11,775 nucleotides of DNA from JBKEDC01 sp047971925 (lineage in GTDB: Bacteria > Bacteroidota > Bacteroidia > Bacteroidales > Prolixibacteraceae): contig JBKEAC010000148.1 of NCBI GenBank assembly GCA_047971925.1, positions 1-11,775 on the forward strand, read 5' to 3'. This document shows positions 1 to 7,044 of this stretch, one piece after another (within the stretch, counting starts at the first letter, position 1; each line of letters begins with the position of its first letter). Both the position numbers and the translations under genes were made by a program. The notes under the pieces were generated by a model. The model saw only the letters and a list, made by a program, of their open reading frames with translations, was not told the DNA's origin and made no database searches.

Positions 1-278
1 AGAGCAATTTGCAACCATTCTTTTGCCTTTTCATATGACATGTGGCTCACCCAAACTTTTGAACTAATGAATAGTTCTTCTCTTGGAACTCCCGATTCTT
101 TAATTGCATCGCCAACTGCACGATCGCTTCCGTAAAAAACAGCGGTATCAAACAATCGATATCCTGAATTAATGGCGGCTAAAACAGCTTGTTTACACTC
201 ATTATAATCGGTCAGACCAAATGTGCCAAAGCCAATGATCGGCATGTCAACACCATTGTTTAATTTAATTGTCTTCAT
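1..278 (-). CDS. Aldo/keto reductase, N-terminal part (runs off the left edge)
   Basis: Reading the minus strand from the ATG at 278-276 gives 92 codons with no stop before the window edge, so the C-terminal two thirds or so are missing. The start MKTIKLNNGVDMPIIGFGTF is typical of aldo/keto reductases of the 2,5-diketo-gluconate reductase-like group, which use NAD(P)H to reduce aldehydes and ketones in the cytoplasm. Three members of the family's catalytic tetrad are visible at the usual places: Asp44 (LFDTA), Tyr49 (VFYGSD) and Lys74 (ISSKVW). The fourth, a histidine, would lie beyond the edge. A -7-like promoter element lies just upstream (300-307), so the gene is probably transcribed separately from the glycosyltransferase operon that ends 149 bases away. 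The physiological substrate cannot be told. Confidence 0.93.
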   Translation of the reverse strand, partial: MKTIKLNNGVDMPIIGFGTFGLTDYNECKQAVLAAINSGYRLFDTAVFYGSDRAVGDAIKESGVPREELFISSKVWVSHMSYEKAKEWLQIA

Positions 279-299
279 GAAATTACGCTTTAATAACCG

Positions 300-307
300 C
301 AAATGTA
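300..307 (-). promoter_or_regulatory. Putative -7 element (TACATTTG) for the aldo/keto reductase
   Basis: On the minus strand this octamer matches the Bacteroidota -7 consensus TAnnTTTG exactly. It lies 21 bases before the ATG at 278, leaving a leader of about 15 bases. No clear TTTG -33 box is seen at the expected spacing, so the call rests on the -7 match and the position. The rest of the 279-427 gap shows no hairpin or gene. Confidence 0.4.
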
Positions 308-427
308 CTATTAAAACTTGGAAGAGTGTACTTTTAAAGTTAAACTTTGCAACTAAATGAAATTTAACTATCCCGATGAATGCTTTCAACAATTATTCGG
401 CGATCTAGGTGCAACAAAGGACTACAA

Positions 428-1657
428 TTATCCTTTTAGTTGCTTTCGACGAAAACCTGCAAATGAAAGAACCGAAAGGGCAATCCATAAGTTTCGTGGG
501 GCTGCATGCAAGCATTGTGTGCAGCAGAAGATTGCAAATGCTATACATGTCAGAATGTTGAAGTAAGCCCACATGCGTGCTTCTTCAGTGCAGTTATTTC
601 GATCGCGAAAGCAAATGAAGGCACTGTAAAAAGCAAAGCAAATGAAAGCAAGTAATCCGAATATTCCCTGACCAACTAAAGACTGCAACCAATCGTTGTG
701 CAGATGGCTGAGGTACACCTGATATGAATCGTATTTTTCGCGAACTGATGCATTGGATGAATGCTGACAACGGTCTCGAAGTTCTTCGGGTATCTCTGAA
801 ATACCCACTCCAAACCAGAAGTTATCTTTTGAAATATCTAAAGCGGTATCCCACATCATTAATCTTAATCCTTGTGAGGTAGGATGAAACTCTTCCTGAT
901 TGAAATAGCCTGTTACATCGCTCACCGCTTGATTTATGCGCTGCTTTGAAAAGGGAATGCTCCACAAAAGGATCGAAACGACAAATAATGACACACAAAA
1001 CACGGCTATTTGTTTGCCCAAATGCTTGCGGTAGTGGAAATCGAAAATGAACCAAAGCAAGAGTGGGAAAGCCACCCAAGCTCCTTTTGTTCCAGCCATT
1101 ACCGAGGCTAACAGCGCTAAAGTGAAAAACAACATGCGCCAAATCGATGCATTACATTTTGTATCATCAAACTTTAACAACGATAGTACAGCTATTATGG
1201 CCATAATCTCGCCAAAAGAAATAGAGAAAAGCCATGATCCCGCCAAGGGGATACCCAGTATCACTTTTTCATAGAGCGCACAAATGAAGCCCACAGTCGA
1301 TGCCAGATAGAAAGCTATTTTCAGCATATCTAAGTGAAGTGCTTGCTTTCGTCCTTTTAGCAAGAAAAAAAACACCAATGCCCCTAAAGGATAGCGAATA
1401 TATCGGTCGATTTGCCGCCATTGCCAACTATCGCTTACTAGCATGGAAGCCACCACTGTCACCACTGGAAAACAGAGTACGGCAATATATCCCCAATCAA
1501 TTTTTGATAAACGAACGTCAGTATCAAAATTAGGGAGCATTAGGAGCGATGCCGCAAGTAGCACAAATAAGCCACTCACTCCCCACAATGAAAGCACAGG
1601 TATTAAGGCTATGATTCCCGATGAAATAAGACTAAGATATTTTCTATTTTGATTCAT
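428..1657 (-). CDS. O-antigen ligase/polymerase-like multi-pass membrane protein (Wzy_C/WaaL type)
   Basis: The protein has 409 residues if it starts at the ATG at 1657. An in-frame TTG at 1669 would add four residues but is less likely, because ATG is 24 bases after the upstream stop and ATG is used by all neighbours. The sequence is dominated by hydrophobic spans (for example near residues 10-42, 57-73, 89-101, 113-130, 146-161, 174-190, 196-207, 217-234, 331-350 and 366-383), so it is an inner-membrane protein. A long, more polar segment follows at about 236-325. It holds GLRLMMWDTAL (Arg265 within it), FGVGI, and SHLHNDWLQSLVGQGIFGLL (from 317), the arginine and H-x-HN signature of the Wzy_C domain shared by O-antigen ligases and some polymerases. 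GTKGAW near 189 matches the usual S-R-G-A-W turn. It is the last gene of the minus-strand operon. Ligase versus polymerase, and the acceptor, cannot be settled from sequence. Confidence 0.85.
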   Translation of the reverse strand: MNQNRKYLSLISSGIIALIPVLSLWGVSGLFVLLAASLLMLPNFDTDVRLSKIDWGYIAVLCFPVVTVVASMLVSDSWQWRQIDRYIRYPLGALVFFFLLKGRKQALHLDMLKIAFYLASTVGFICALYEKVILGIPLAGSWLFSISFGEIMAIIAVLSLLKFDDTKCNASIWRMLFFTLALLASVMAGTKGAWVAFPLLLWFIFDFHYRKHLGKQIAVFCVSLFVVSILLWSIPFSKQRINQAVSDVTGYFNQEEFHPTSQGLRLMMWDTALDISKDNFWFGVGISEIPEELRDRCQHSSNASVREKYDSYQVYLSHLHNDWLQSLVGQGIFGLLAFICFAFYSAFICFRDRNNCTEEARMWAYFNILTCIAFAIFCCTQCLHAAPRNLWIALSVLSFAGFRRKQLKG

Positions 1658-1681
1658 TTGAAAAGGCAACTTGAAATTTAG

Positions 1682-2383
1682 CTATCGTAAAGCATACAGA
1701 AGTTTCTTATAGCATTTCTGTAAAGCAACGCTGTAAGGACGGAAAAAGCCATGCTTTCCGCTATCGATGAGACTATCGATTGATCCATCGAATGAGCCTT
1801 GTGTGGCAATTGGAGGGTGGCTCCAATACATCTTAATAATATCCGCTTGCACACACTTGTTGTGAAACCAATCAATTGGGATATCTATTTTTTCTTTTTG
1901 AATAGAAGTCAATAAGCTCTCAGCCCCTCCACGGTCAATGAGATAGGCACCGGCAAGTCGCCCTCCGTTTTGAGCATAGAGTAAAGTTCCTTTCTTCCGT
2001 TCACTCCGTGGCACATAGCGCAGGTCGGAGTCTTCTACCGAAATCATGAAATTAGCTAGCCCTCGCTGCTTCACTTCTGCCACAATATCATTTAAGACAG
2101 AAAAGTGCTTATAAAAACGAATGTCATCTTCCAAAATGAGCACCAAATCCTCGCCATCACACACCAGTTTTTCATACGCCAAAATGTGTTTCAATGCGCA
2201 AGAGCTTCTGTTGCTTGCTACTGCCATTTCTCCCTTGAAATATTTTTCTAATTGCATTGGCGTGAGCTGCTTCTTGTCGCCATCAAGAATAAAAGAAACA
2301 TCAAGCGCTTTATCTTCTAATTGCTTCAACATGTGCCTCTCTCGGTCATAGGCATCACTCACATGAATAACATATGCTTTCAT
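1682..2383 (-). CDS. Glycosyltransferase family 25 (LPS-type galactosyltransferase-like)
   Basis: This 233-residue protein has the layout of GT25 enzymes, which transfer a sugar (often galactose) from a nucleotide sugar during LPS outer-core synthesis at the cytoplasmic face. It begins MKAYVIHVSDAYDRERHM, the usual first strand with an arginine-rich turn. It carries SNRSSCALKHILAYEKL (58-74), the metal-binding type motif LILEDDI (82-88), then RLAGAYLIDRGGAESLL (142-158), PIDWF (169-173) and HPPIATQGSFDG (189-200); all are characteristic family positions. The start at 2383 is five bases after the stop of the GT32 gene, and 24 bases separate its own stop from the membrane ligase, so all three are surely cotranscribed. 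The length is normal for small GT25 proteins. The donor sugar and linkage are unknown. Confidence 0.88.
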   Translation of the reverse strand: MKAYVIHVSDAYDRERHMLKQLEDKALDVSFILDGDKKQLTPMQLEKYFKGEMAVASNRSSCALKHILAYEKLVCDGEDLVLILEDDIRFYKHFSVLNDIVAEVKQRGLANFMISVEDSDLRYVPRSERKKGTLLYAQNGGRLAGAYLIDRGGAESLLTSIQKEKIDIPIDWFHNKCVQADIIKMYWSHPPIATQGSFDGSIDSLIDSGKHGFFRPYSVALQKCYKKLLYALR

Positions 2384-2388
2384 CGGAA

Positions 2389-3093
2389 CTAGTTTAATAG
2401 AATATCTGACTTACATTTCTTCATTTTCTCCGTATCAATTACAGGCACGGTGCTTGAAATCTTTTTCCAATGAAAATTTTTGCGAGATAACTTATATAGG
2501 AATGTTTTGCTCATGAAGAAACTAAACTCTAGCTTCTCATCATAGTTCACACCTAGCACCTCATGCGCAATGCTTGGGTCTTCTGCCAAACAAGCTCTAA
2601 TGGCTTGCGAATAAACTGTTGGACCAGTCATTTTGTGGGTGTCATAAGGATATCGATTGTGAAGTAAATTATCGATAATCATTTCTAATGTTTTCTTTAG
2701 AAATGGATGCCCCGCTTCAAAGAAGAGACCATATTGGATAAAGAAATGCTCTTCTTGAGTTTCGGGAGCAATAACTGCCGATGATTCCGGCGACACAAAG
2801 CTATCAATTGGATGTAAAATCCGACTGTCAACATCTAAATACACGCCACCTTTTTTATATAAAACAGCATAGCGGAAAAAGTCGGCTTTAGCCGCACCAA
2901 TGTTTATGCACTTGTAGAGGTCGAAAACATCTTTGCCAAGTTCTTTCAAGATAAATTCATCTACTCCATGATCATCATAAAACTCATACCGATAGTTCGG
3001 ATTCTTTTTCTTCAAGCGACTAATATGCCAACGGAATAACAAAGGCAACTTGCTTGTCTTAAAGGTTTGAACGATTATTTTAGGGATAGTCAT
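2389..3093 (-). CDS. Glycosyltransferase with DXD motif, GT32-type (Gly_transf_sug)
   Basis: A 234-residue protein whose opening MTIPKIIVQTFKTSKLP matches the IPKIIHQTW-type start of GT32 enzymes (relatives of yeast Och1 and of capsule and LPS transferases). The defining core is at 68-89: an alanine/lysine/aspartate turn, RYAVLY, then GGVYLDVD with the metal-binding DVD at 87-89. TGPTVYSQAI (156-165) is the second common block. No signal peptide or membrane span is seen, so it should act in the cytoplasm on a lipid-linked acceptor. It is the first gene of the minus-strand operon, 18 bases downstream of the predicted start of transcription. Family assignment is secure; sugar and linkage are not. 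Confidence 0.88.
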   Translation of the reverse strand: MTIPKIIVQTFKTSKLPLLFRWHISRLKKKNPNYRYEFYDDHGVDEFILKELGKDVFDLYKCINIGAAKADFFRYAVLYKKGGVYLDVDSRILHPIDSFVSPESSAVIAPETQEEHFFIQYGLFFEAGHPFLKKTLEMIIDNLLHNRYPYDTHKMTGPTVYSQAIRACLAEDPSIAHEVLGVNYDEKLEFSFFMSKTFLYKLSRKNFHWKKISSTVPVIDTEKMKKCKSDILLN

Positions 3094-3117
3094 CTGATTG
3101 AGATTTGTTTTCGTTTA

Positions 3118-3125
3118 CAAAGGTA
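3118..3125 (-). promoter_or_regulatory. Putative -7 element (TACCTTTG) of the minus-strand glycan operon
   Basis: On the minus strand this matches TAnnTTTG exactly and lies 24 bases before the ATG at 3093. A run of nine T residues (minus strand, 3149-3141) preceded by G sits where the -33 box should be, though there is no exact TTTG. It most likely drives the genes from 3093 down to 428. Confidence 0.55.
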
Positions 3126-3151
3126 AGTTATTTATTCCGGAAAAAAAAACT

Positions 3152-3183
3152 TTTGTTGGTGCCGCATTTATTCTTTAACTTTG
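3152..3183 (+). promoter_or_regulatory. Putative -33/-7 promoter of the plus-strand glycan operon
   Basis: TTTG at 3152-3155 and TAACTTTG at 3176-3183 are exact matches to the Bacteroidota -33 (TTTG) and -7 (TAnnTTTG) elements, 20 bases apart, which is within the normal spacing. The ATG at 3210 follows 26 bases after the -7 box, giving a leader of about 20 bases. This is the best complete promoter in the window. Confidence 0.7.
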
Positions 3184-3209
3184 TGCCGTCTATCATATTA
3201 CACTGATTT

Positions 3210-4340
3210 ATGAAAATAGCCTACGACGCTAAACGGATAACAAACAATGTCACCGGACTTGGTAACTACAGTCGATTTGTGGTGAATAATCTTGCTCAAC
3301 AATACCAGCAAGACGAATTCCTATTGCTTTCTCCCAATTTGATAGAGCATGGCATGAAAAAACTAATAGCCGATTGTTCGAACATTAAATTCGTACCACC
3401 TCCAGCATGTGCTAAAATGCAAAAAGCAATCTGGAGATCATGGAACATTCATGAAGACATTAAGTCATTAAAGCCCGATTTATATCATGGCTTAACCAAT
3501 GAATTGCCTTTCACCATTAAGAAAACAAAGGTGAAATCGGTGGTAACTATTCACGATTTGATTTTCCGCCACTATCCGAGATTTTATAAGCAAATCGACC
3601 GACTGATATATGATTTCAAGTTTAGAAAAGCTTGTCATGATGCCGATCAAATTGTGGCAGTGAGTGAGTGCACCAAGCGCGATGTAATGCGGTTCTATGG
3701 CATTGCTCCCGAAAAAATAAAGGTAATTTATCAAGGTTGTCATGAGCAATTCATGGTGAAAGCCGATGAAATTCAGAAGAAGCAAGTGACACAGAAATTC
3801 AACTTGCCCAACGAGTTTATTCTTTCGGTTGGAACGGTGGAAGAGCGGAAAAATTTGCTCTTAACAGTAAAAGCTTTGAAATTGTCGGGCTTAAAAACAA
3901 AACTAATTGTCATCGGACGAAAAACAAATTATGCACAGCAAGTTGATCAGTTTATCGTGGAGAACGGCATGCAAAATCAAGTGAGTTATTTAAGTGATGT
4001 GAGCTATGTCGAATTGCCGATTGTGTATCAATTAGCTTCGCTCTTTGTCTATCCTTCCTTATACGAAGGCTTTGGAATCCCCATCATTGAGGCGCTACAC
4101 TCCGGCATTCCTGTCATTGCTGCCACGGGCTCTTGCTTAGAAGAAGCAGGTGGTGAATCATCGATCTATGTGAACCCAAACAGCACAACCGAGTTGGCAG
4201 AAAAAATACAACTCGTGCTCCATGATAAGAATCTTCAGCAAAAAATGATTGCCGATGGTTTGAATTATGTGCAGCGATTCGACCACACGAAACTCACGCA
4301 CCAGATGATGGAGTTGTATGAAAAAACATTAAAATCGTAA
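3210..4340 (+). CDS. Glycosyltransferase family 4 (GT-B, mannosyltransferase-like)
   Basis: This 376-residue protein has a full two-domain GT-B layout. The N-terminal acceptor domain starts MKIAYDAKRITNN with the glycine-rich loop GLGNY (16-20) and contains HDLIFRHYP (115-123) and VAVSECTKRDV (149-159). The C-terminal nucleotide-sugar domain starts at about residue 203 with LSVGTVEERKN (205-215). It continues through VYPSLYEGFGIPIIEAL (280-296), which carries the retaining EX7E motif (Glu286 and Glu294), and ends with a helical tail near 340-376. GT4 enzymes keep the anomeric configuration of the donor; many close relatives use GDP-mannose, but the donor here cannot be read. It is a peripheral cytoplasmic enzyme, the first gene of the plus-strand operon, and starts 20 or so bases after a good promoter. 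The downstream gap of 63 bases is the largest in this operon. Confidence 0.93.
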   Translation: MKIAYDAKRITNNVTGLGNYSRFVVNNLAQQYQQDEFLLLSPNLIEHGMKKLIADCSNIKFVPPPACAKMQKAIWRSWNIHEDIKSLKPDLYHGLTNELPFTIKKTKVKSVVTIHDLIFRHYPRFYKQIDRLIYDFKFRKACHDADQIVAVSECTKRDVMRFYGIAPEKIKVIYQGCHEQFMVKADEIQKKQVTQKFNLPNEFILSVGTVEERKNLLLTVKALKLSGLKTKLIVIGRKTNYAQQVDQFIVENGMQNQVSYLSDVSYVELPIVYQLASLFVYPSLYEGFGIPIIEALHSGIPVIAATGSCLEEAGGESSIYVNPNSTTELAEKIQLVLHDKNLQQKMIADGLNYVQRFDHTKLTHQMMELYEKTLKS

Positions 4341-4403
4341 GTTTTGATTGTCGTATCCTAAAAATAACTATTTTTATCTGATGTTATAAAACTACAAGCC
4401 CCT

Positions 4404-5342
4404 ATGCAACACCGCCAACTAAAGATATTATACATTATCGAGCATTACATCAAAAGCTTTACGCCAAAGATTTTTTACACCGAGGCTAGTAAGCTCATCG
4501 CTCGATATACGCCTTTGTTTGACAAAGAATATATTAATCGAAGAGTAGATTATTACTGCAAACTAAACGAAAAAACATCTTTGTCGGAAAATTGCGTGTG
4601 CGATTGCCATTTCACCCATGCTAAGCCATCGGCCTATTTTCTCGATTTAAAACCCTATTTAAATCATTTCAAGAAGAAGGTGCATTTCGATTTCCTTTTT
4701 GGCGATATCACGCATGTTCCCGACACGCCAAGCATCTTGAAAAGCCGACCAATCAGCGATAACAATCAAAACTCGGTGGTTTTTAACCTAGACAAGCGCC
4801 GACACTTTGTTTTCATTGATGATAAAATTGCCTATGAAGATAAAAAAGACCTGCTAGTGTGGCGGGGAAATGTTGCTCCTCGATTGGAATTGCGCCAAGT
4901 TTTTTTGAATCGTCATTTCAACAACTCGCACTGCAATGCCGGTCATGTGAATAACTTTGAAGACAATCGATGGAAAGTTAATCCAATTACAATGGATGAA
5001 CATCTGCAATATAAATTCATTCTCAGTATTGAAGGTTATGATGTGGCAACTAACTTAAAATGGATTATGTCGTCGAACTCGCTATGTTTTTCTACCAAAC
5101 CACGCTATGAAACGTGGATGATGGAAGGTACTCTTATTCCCAATCATCACTATGTGCTACTGAAAGACGACTACTCAGATTTAGATGAGAAGATGGACTA
5201 CTATTTAGCAAATCCCGATGAGGCAAAGCAAATCATCAGAAATGCCAATGAATATATTAAGCAGTTCAAAAACAAGAAGCGAGAATATTTGATTTCACTT
5301 TTGGTACTTCAAAAATATTTTACTCATACAGATATCAAATAA
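4404..5342 (+). CDS. Glycosyltransferase family 90 (CAP10/LpsA-like)
   Basis: The 312-residue protein carries the hallmarks of the GT90/CAP10 family, whose members include fungal capsule xylosyltransferase Cap10, animal Poglut enzymes and bacterial LpsA-type LPS transferases. They are LVWRGN (151-156), a following basic block with R160 and R164, HLQYKFILSIEGYDVATN (200-217), LKWIMSSNSLCF (218-229) and WMMEGTLIPNHHYVLLKDD (238-256). The N-terminal 100 residues are less conserved and contain a Cys-rich patch (Cys64, Cys66, Cys68). No signal peptide is seen. The start is the ATG at 4404; the 63-base gap upstream holds only an imperfect -7-like octamer (4369-4376), so transcription from the 3210 promoter is assumed. 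A retaining or inverting outcome and the donor sugar are not readable from the sequence. Confidence 0.85.
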   Translation: MQHRQLKILYIIEHYIKSFTPKIFYTEASKLIARYTPLFDKEYINRRVDYYCKLNEKTSLSENCVCDCHFTHAKPSAYFLDLKPYLNHFKKKVHFDFLFGDITHVPDTPSILKSRPISDNNQNSVVFNLDKRRHFVFIDDKIAYEDKKDLLVWRGNVAPRLELRQVFLNRHFNNSHCNAGHVNNFEDNRWKVNPITMDEHLQYKFILSIEGYDVATNLKWIMSSNSLCFSTKPRYETWMMEGTLIPNHHYVLLKDDYSDLDEKMDYYLANPDEAKQIIRNANEYIKQFKNKKREYLISLLVLQKYFTHTDIK

Positions 5343-5372
5343 ACCTTTTGAAAGTAAGGCTATCCAAACAAT

Positions 5373-6200
5373 ATGAATAACAATATTATAATATCGGTCA
5401 TTATCACCACCTATAATAAACCAACTTACTTAAAGTCGGTATTATTAGGTTTTGAGCTGCAAAACAATCGTAATTTTGAAATCATTATCGCCGACGATGG
5501 CTCAAATGACGAAACTAAACAGCTCATTGAATCCTTTTCTGCAACAAGCTGGATGAAAATCAAACAGGTGTGGCACGAAGATAAAGGATTCCGCAAATGC
5601 ACCATCCTCAATAAGGCGATTCTTGCCTCAGAAACCGATTATTTACTTTTCACCGATGATGATTGCATTCCTCGTCCCGATTTCATTGATGTGCACATTA
5701 AGAATGCCGAAAAAGGACGTTTCCTTAGTGGAGGTTATTTTAAACTCAACGAAGTGATTACCGCAAAAGTTACTCCAGATGATATTATTAGGCAGCATGT
5801 GTTTAATATCAAATGGCTTGTTAAAAACGGACAAACAATGAATTTTAAATTAAGCAAACTGAGTAAGTGCAGCGCCTATACCTCTTTTTTAAATAAGTTC
5901 ACCACTACCAAACCAACATGGAATGGACATAATGTGAGCGGTTGGAAAGAAGATATTATGGCAGTGAATGGTTATAATGAAGACATGATGTATGGCGGAT
6001 TAGACCGTGAACTCGGCGAACGATTAGAAAACTTTGGAGTTCATGGAAAGCAAATCAGATATCAGGCAATTGTGGTGCATCTCGATCATGGTCGCCCCTA
6101 TCGCAAGAAGGATTTAATGGATAAAAACAGAGCCATTAGAGATGCCGTGAAGAAACAAAAGATTGTGTGGGCAGAAAACGGCTTAAATCAACACCGATAA
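5373..6200 (+). CDS. Glycosyltransferase family 2 with galactosyltransferase-like C-terminal segment
   Basis: The 275-residue protein opens with the standard GT2 GT-A fold: ISVIITTYNKPTYLKSVL (7-24), IIIADDGSNDET (37-48), a lysine/arginine turn KGFRKCTILNKAI (71-83) and the metal-binding DDD at 95-97 in LLFTDDDCIPRPDF. The C-terminal part NGHNVSGWKED (184-194), GYNEDMMYGGLDREL (200-214) and HLDHGRPY (236-243) resembles the acceptor/metal site (Glyco_transf_7C) of beta-1,4-galactosyltransferases and polypeptide GalNAc-transferases. The last acidic pair and His236 are probable active-site residues. Between the two parts is a basic linker at about 125-180. The gene starts 30 bases after the GT90 stop and 10 bases separate it from the next gene. 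It should be an inverting cytoplasmic enzyme; the donor is uncertain. Confidence 0.9.
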   Translation: MNNNIIISVIITTYNKPTYLKSVLLGFELQNNRNFEIIIADDGSNDETKQLIESFSATSWMKIKQVWHEDKGFRKCTILNKAILASETDYLLFTDDDCIPRPDFIDVHIKNAEKGRFLSGGYFKLNEVITAKVTPDDIIRQHVFNIKWLVKNGQTMNFKLSKLSKCSAYTSFLNKFTTTKPTWNGHNVSGWKEDIMAVNGYNEDMMYGGLDRELGERLENFGVHGKQIRYQAIVVHLDHGRPYRKKDLMDKNRAIRDAVKKQKIVWAENGLNQHR

Positions 6201-6210
6201 ATCAGAATAG

Positions 6211-7041
6211 ATGAAACTAAAGGAATTACCCACATCATTATTTCATGAATTTAAATTGCGCTTAACTCCAATCGGGCGATTAATCAGTCCTACTGCCGAA
6301 GTTCTACCTGTCATTGTGTCGCTAACAACAATTGAATCTCGACTTTCAATTGTTGATATCACCATCAGGAGCATCCTTTGTCAGCAGCAAATACCCGAAA
6401 AAATAATCCTTTGGATTAATGTAAAATTAAAAGACGCTATCCCTTCTTCTTTGAAAAAACTGGAAGAATTCAAATTCTTTGAGATTAAATTCAACGAATA
6501 TAATTCTCCACATCGAAAGCTCTTGTCAACCATGGAGTGTTTCCCCAATAGAACAATAGTAACAATTGATGACGATATTATTTATAGTCGCAATTGGTTG
6601 GGAAATCTATATCAAACTCACATAGAAAACCCTCAATGTATTGTTACCAATACCGCACGAATTATTCAATATGATGAGAAAGGCTTTGTTCTTCCTTATA
6701 CAGAATGGAAACATGCTCAAAGTCAAAAACACCATCTAAATCTTCCCATCGGATACAGTGGAACTCTCTATCCTCCTAATAGTTTACATGAAGATGTGCT
6801 TAATTGGGATTTGGCATTAAAGATTGCGCCGAAGGCAGATGATTTGTGGTATAAGGCTATGTCGTTAAGAAAAGGAACAGAGAGCATAGTGTCTTCACGC
6901 AAAACGAAATTATATCCACTTCGCGCAACACAGAAAAATTCATTAAGAAGAACAAATGTTGGGGAAGATATGAATCGCATTCAATGGCAACAGCTCCATG
7001 ATTCTTTTAATCTGCAAGAGATTATCAATCAAAAATCTTAG
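6211..7041 (+). CDS. Probable GT-A-type glycosyltransferase of a poorly characterised family
   Basis: The 276-residue protein is not a standard GT2 but has GT-A features. VLPVIVSLTTIESRL (31-45) followed by TIRSILCQQQIPEKIILWI (51-69) resembles the first two strand-helix units. PHRKLLSTMECFPNRTIVTI (100-119) leads into IDDDIIY (119-125), a likely metal-binding DXD. The rest carries motifs I associate with a little-studied glycosyltransferase-like family found in surface-glycan clusters: GYSGTLYPPNSLH (181-193), APKADDLWYKAMSLR (206-220) and the closing NVGEDMNRIQW (249-259). No membrane span is seen. It sits 10 bases after the GT2 gene and 3 bases before the next one, so translation is probably coupled. 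The glycosyltransferase role is inferred from the DDD motif and the context. Confidence 0.75.
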   Translation: MKLKELPTSLFHEFKLRLTPIGRLISPTAEVLPVIVSLTTIESRLSIVDITIRSILCQQQIPEKIILWINVKLKDAIPSSLKKLEEFKFFEIKFNEYNSPHRKLLSTMECFPNRTIVTIDDDIIYSRNWLGNLYQTHIENPQCIVTNTARIIQYDEKGFVLPYTEWKHAQSQKHHLNLPIGYSGTLYPPNSLHEDVLNWDLALKIAPKADDLWYKAMSLRKGTESIVSSRKTKLYPLRATQKNSLRRTNVGEDMNRIQWQQLHDSFNLQEIINQKS

Positions 7042-7044
7042 TCC

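Noticed and set aside
357..566. 69-codon plus-strand open frame
   Set aside because: About two thirds of it is antisense to the 3' end of the ligase-like gene, it has no recognisable motif, and the upstream sequence only approximates a -7 element (TA-N3-TTTG).
1658..1669. TTG start adding four residues (MPFQ) to the ligase-like protein
   Set aside because: The ATG at 1657 is in frame, begins a normal N-terminus and needs no rare start codon.
4343..4376. Internal promoter before the GT90 gene (TTTG, then TATTTTTA)
   Set aside because: The -7 octamer misses the final G and the spacing is 22 bases; too weak to call.
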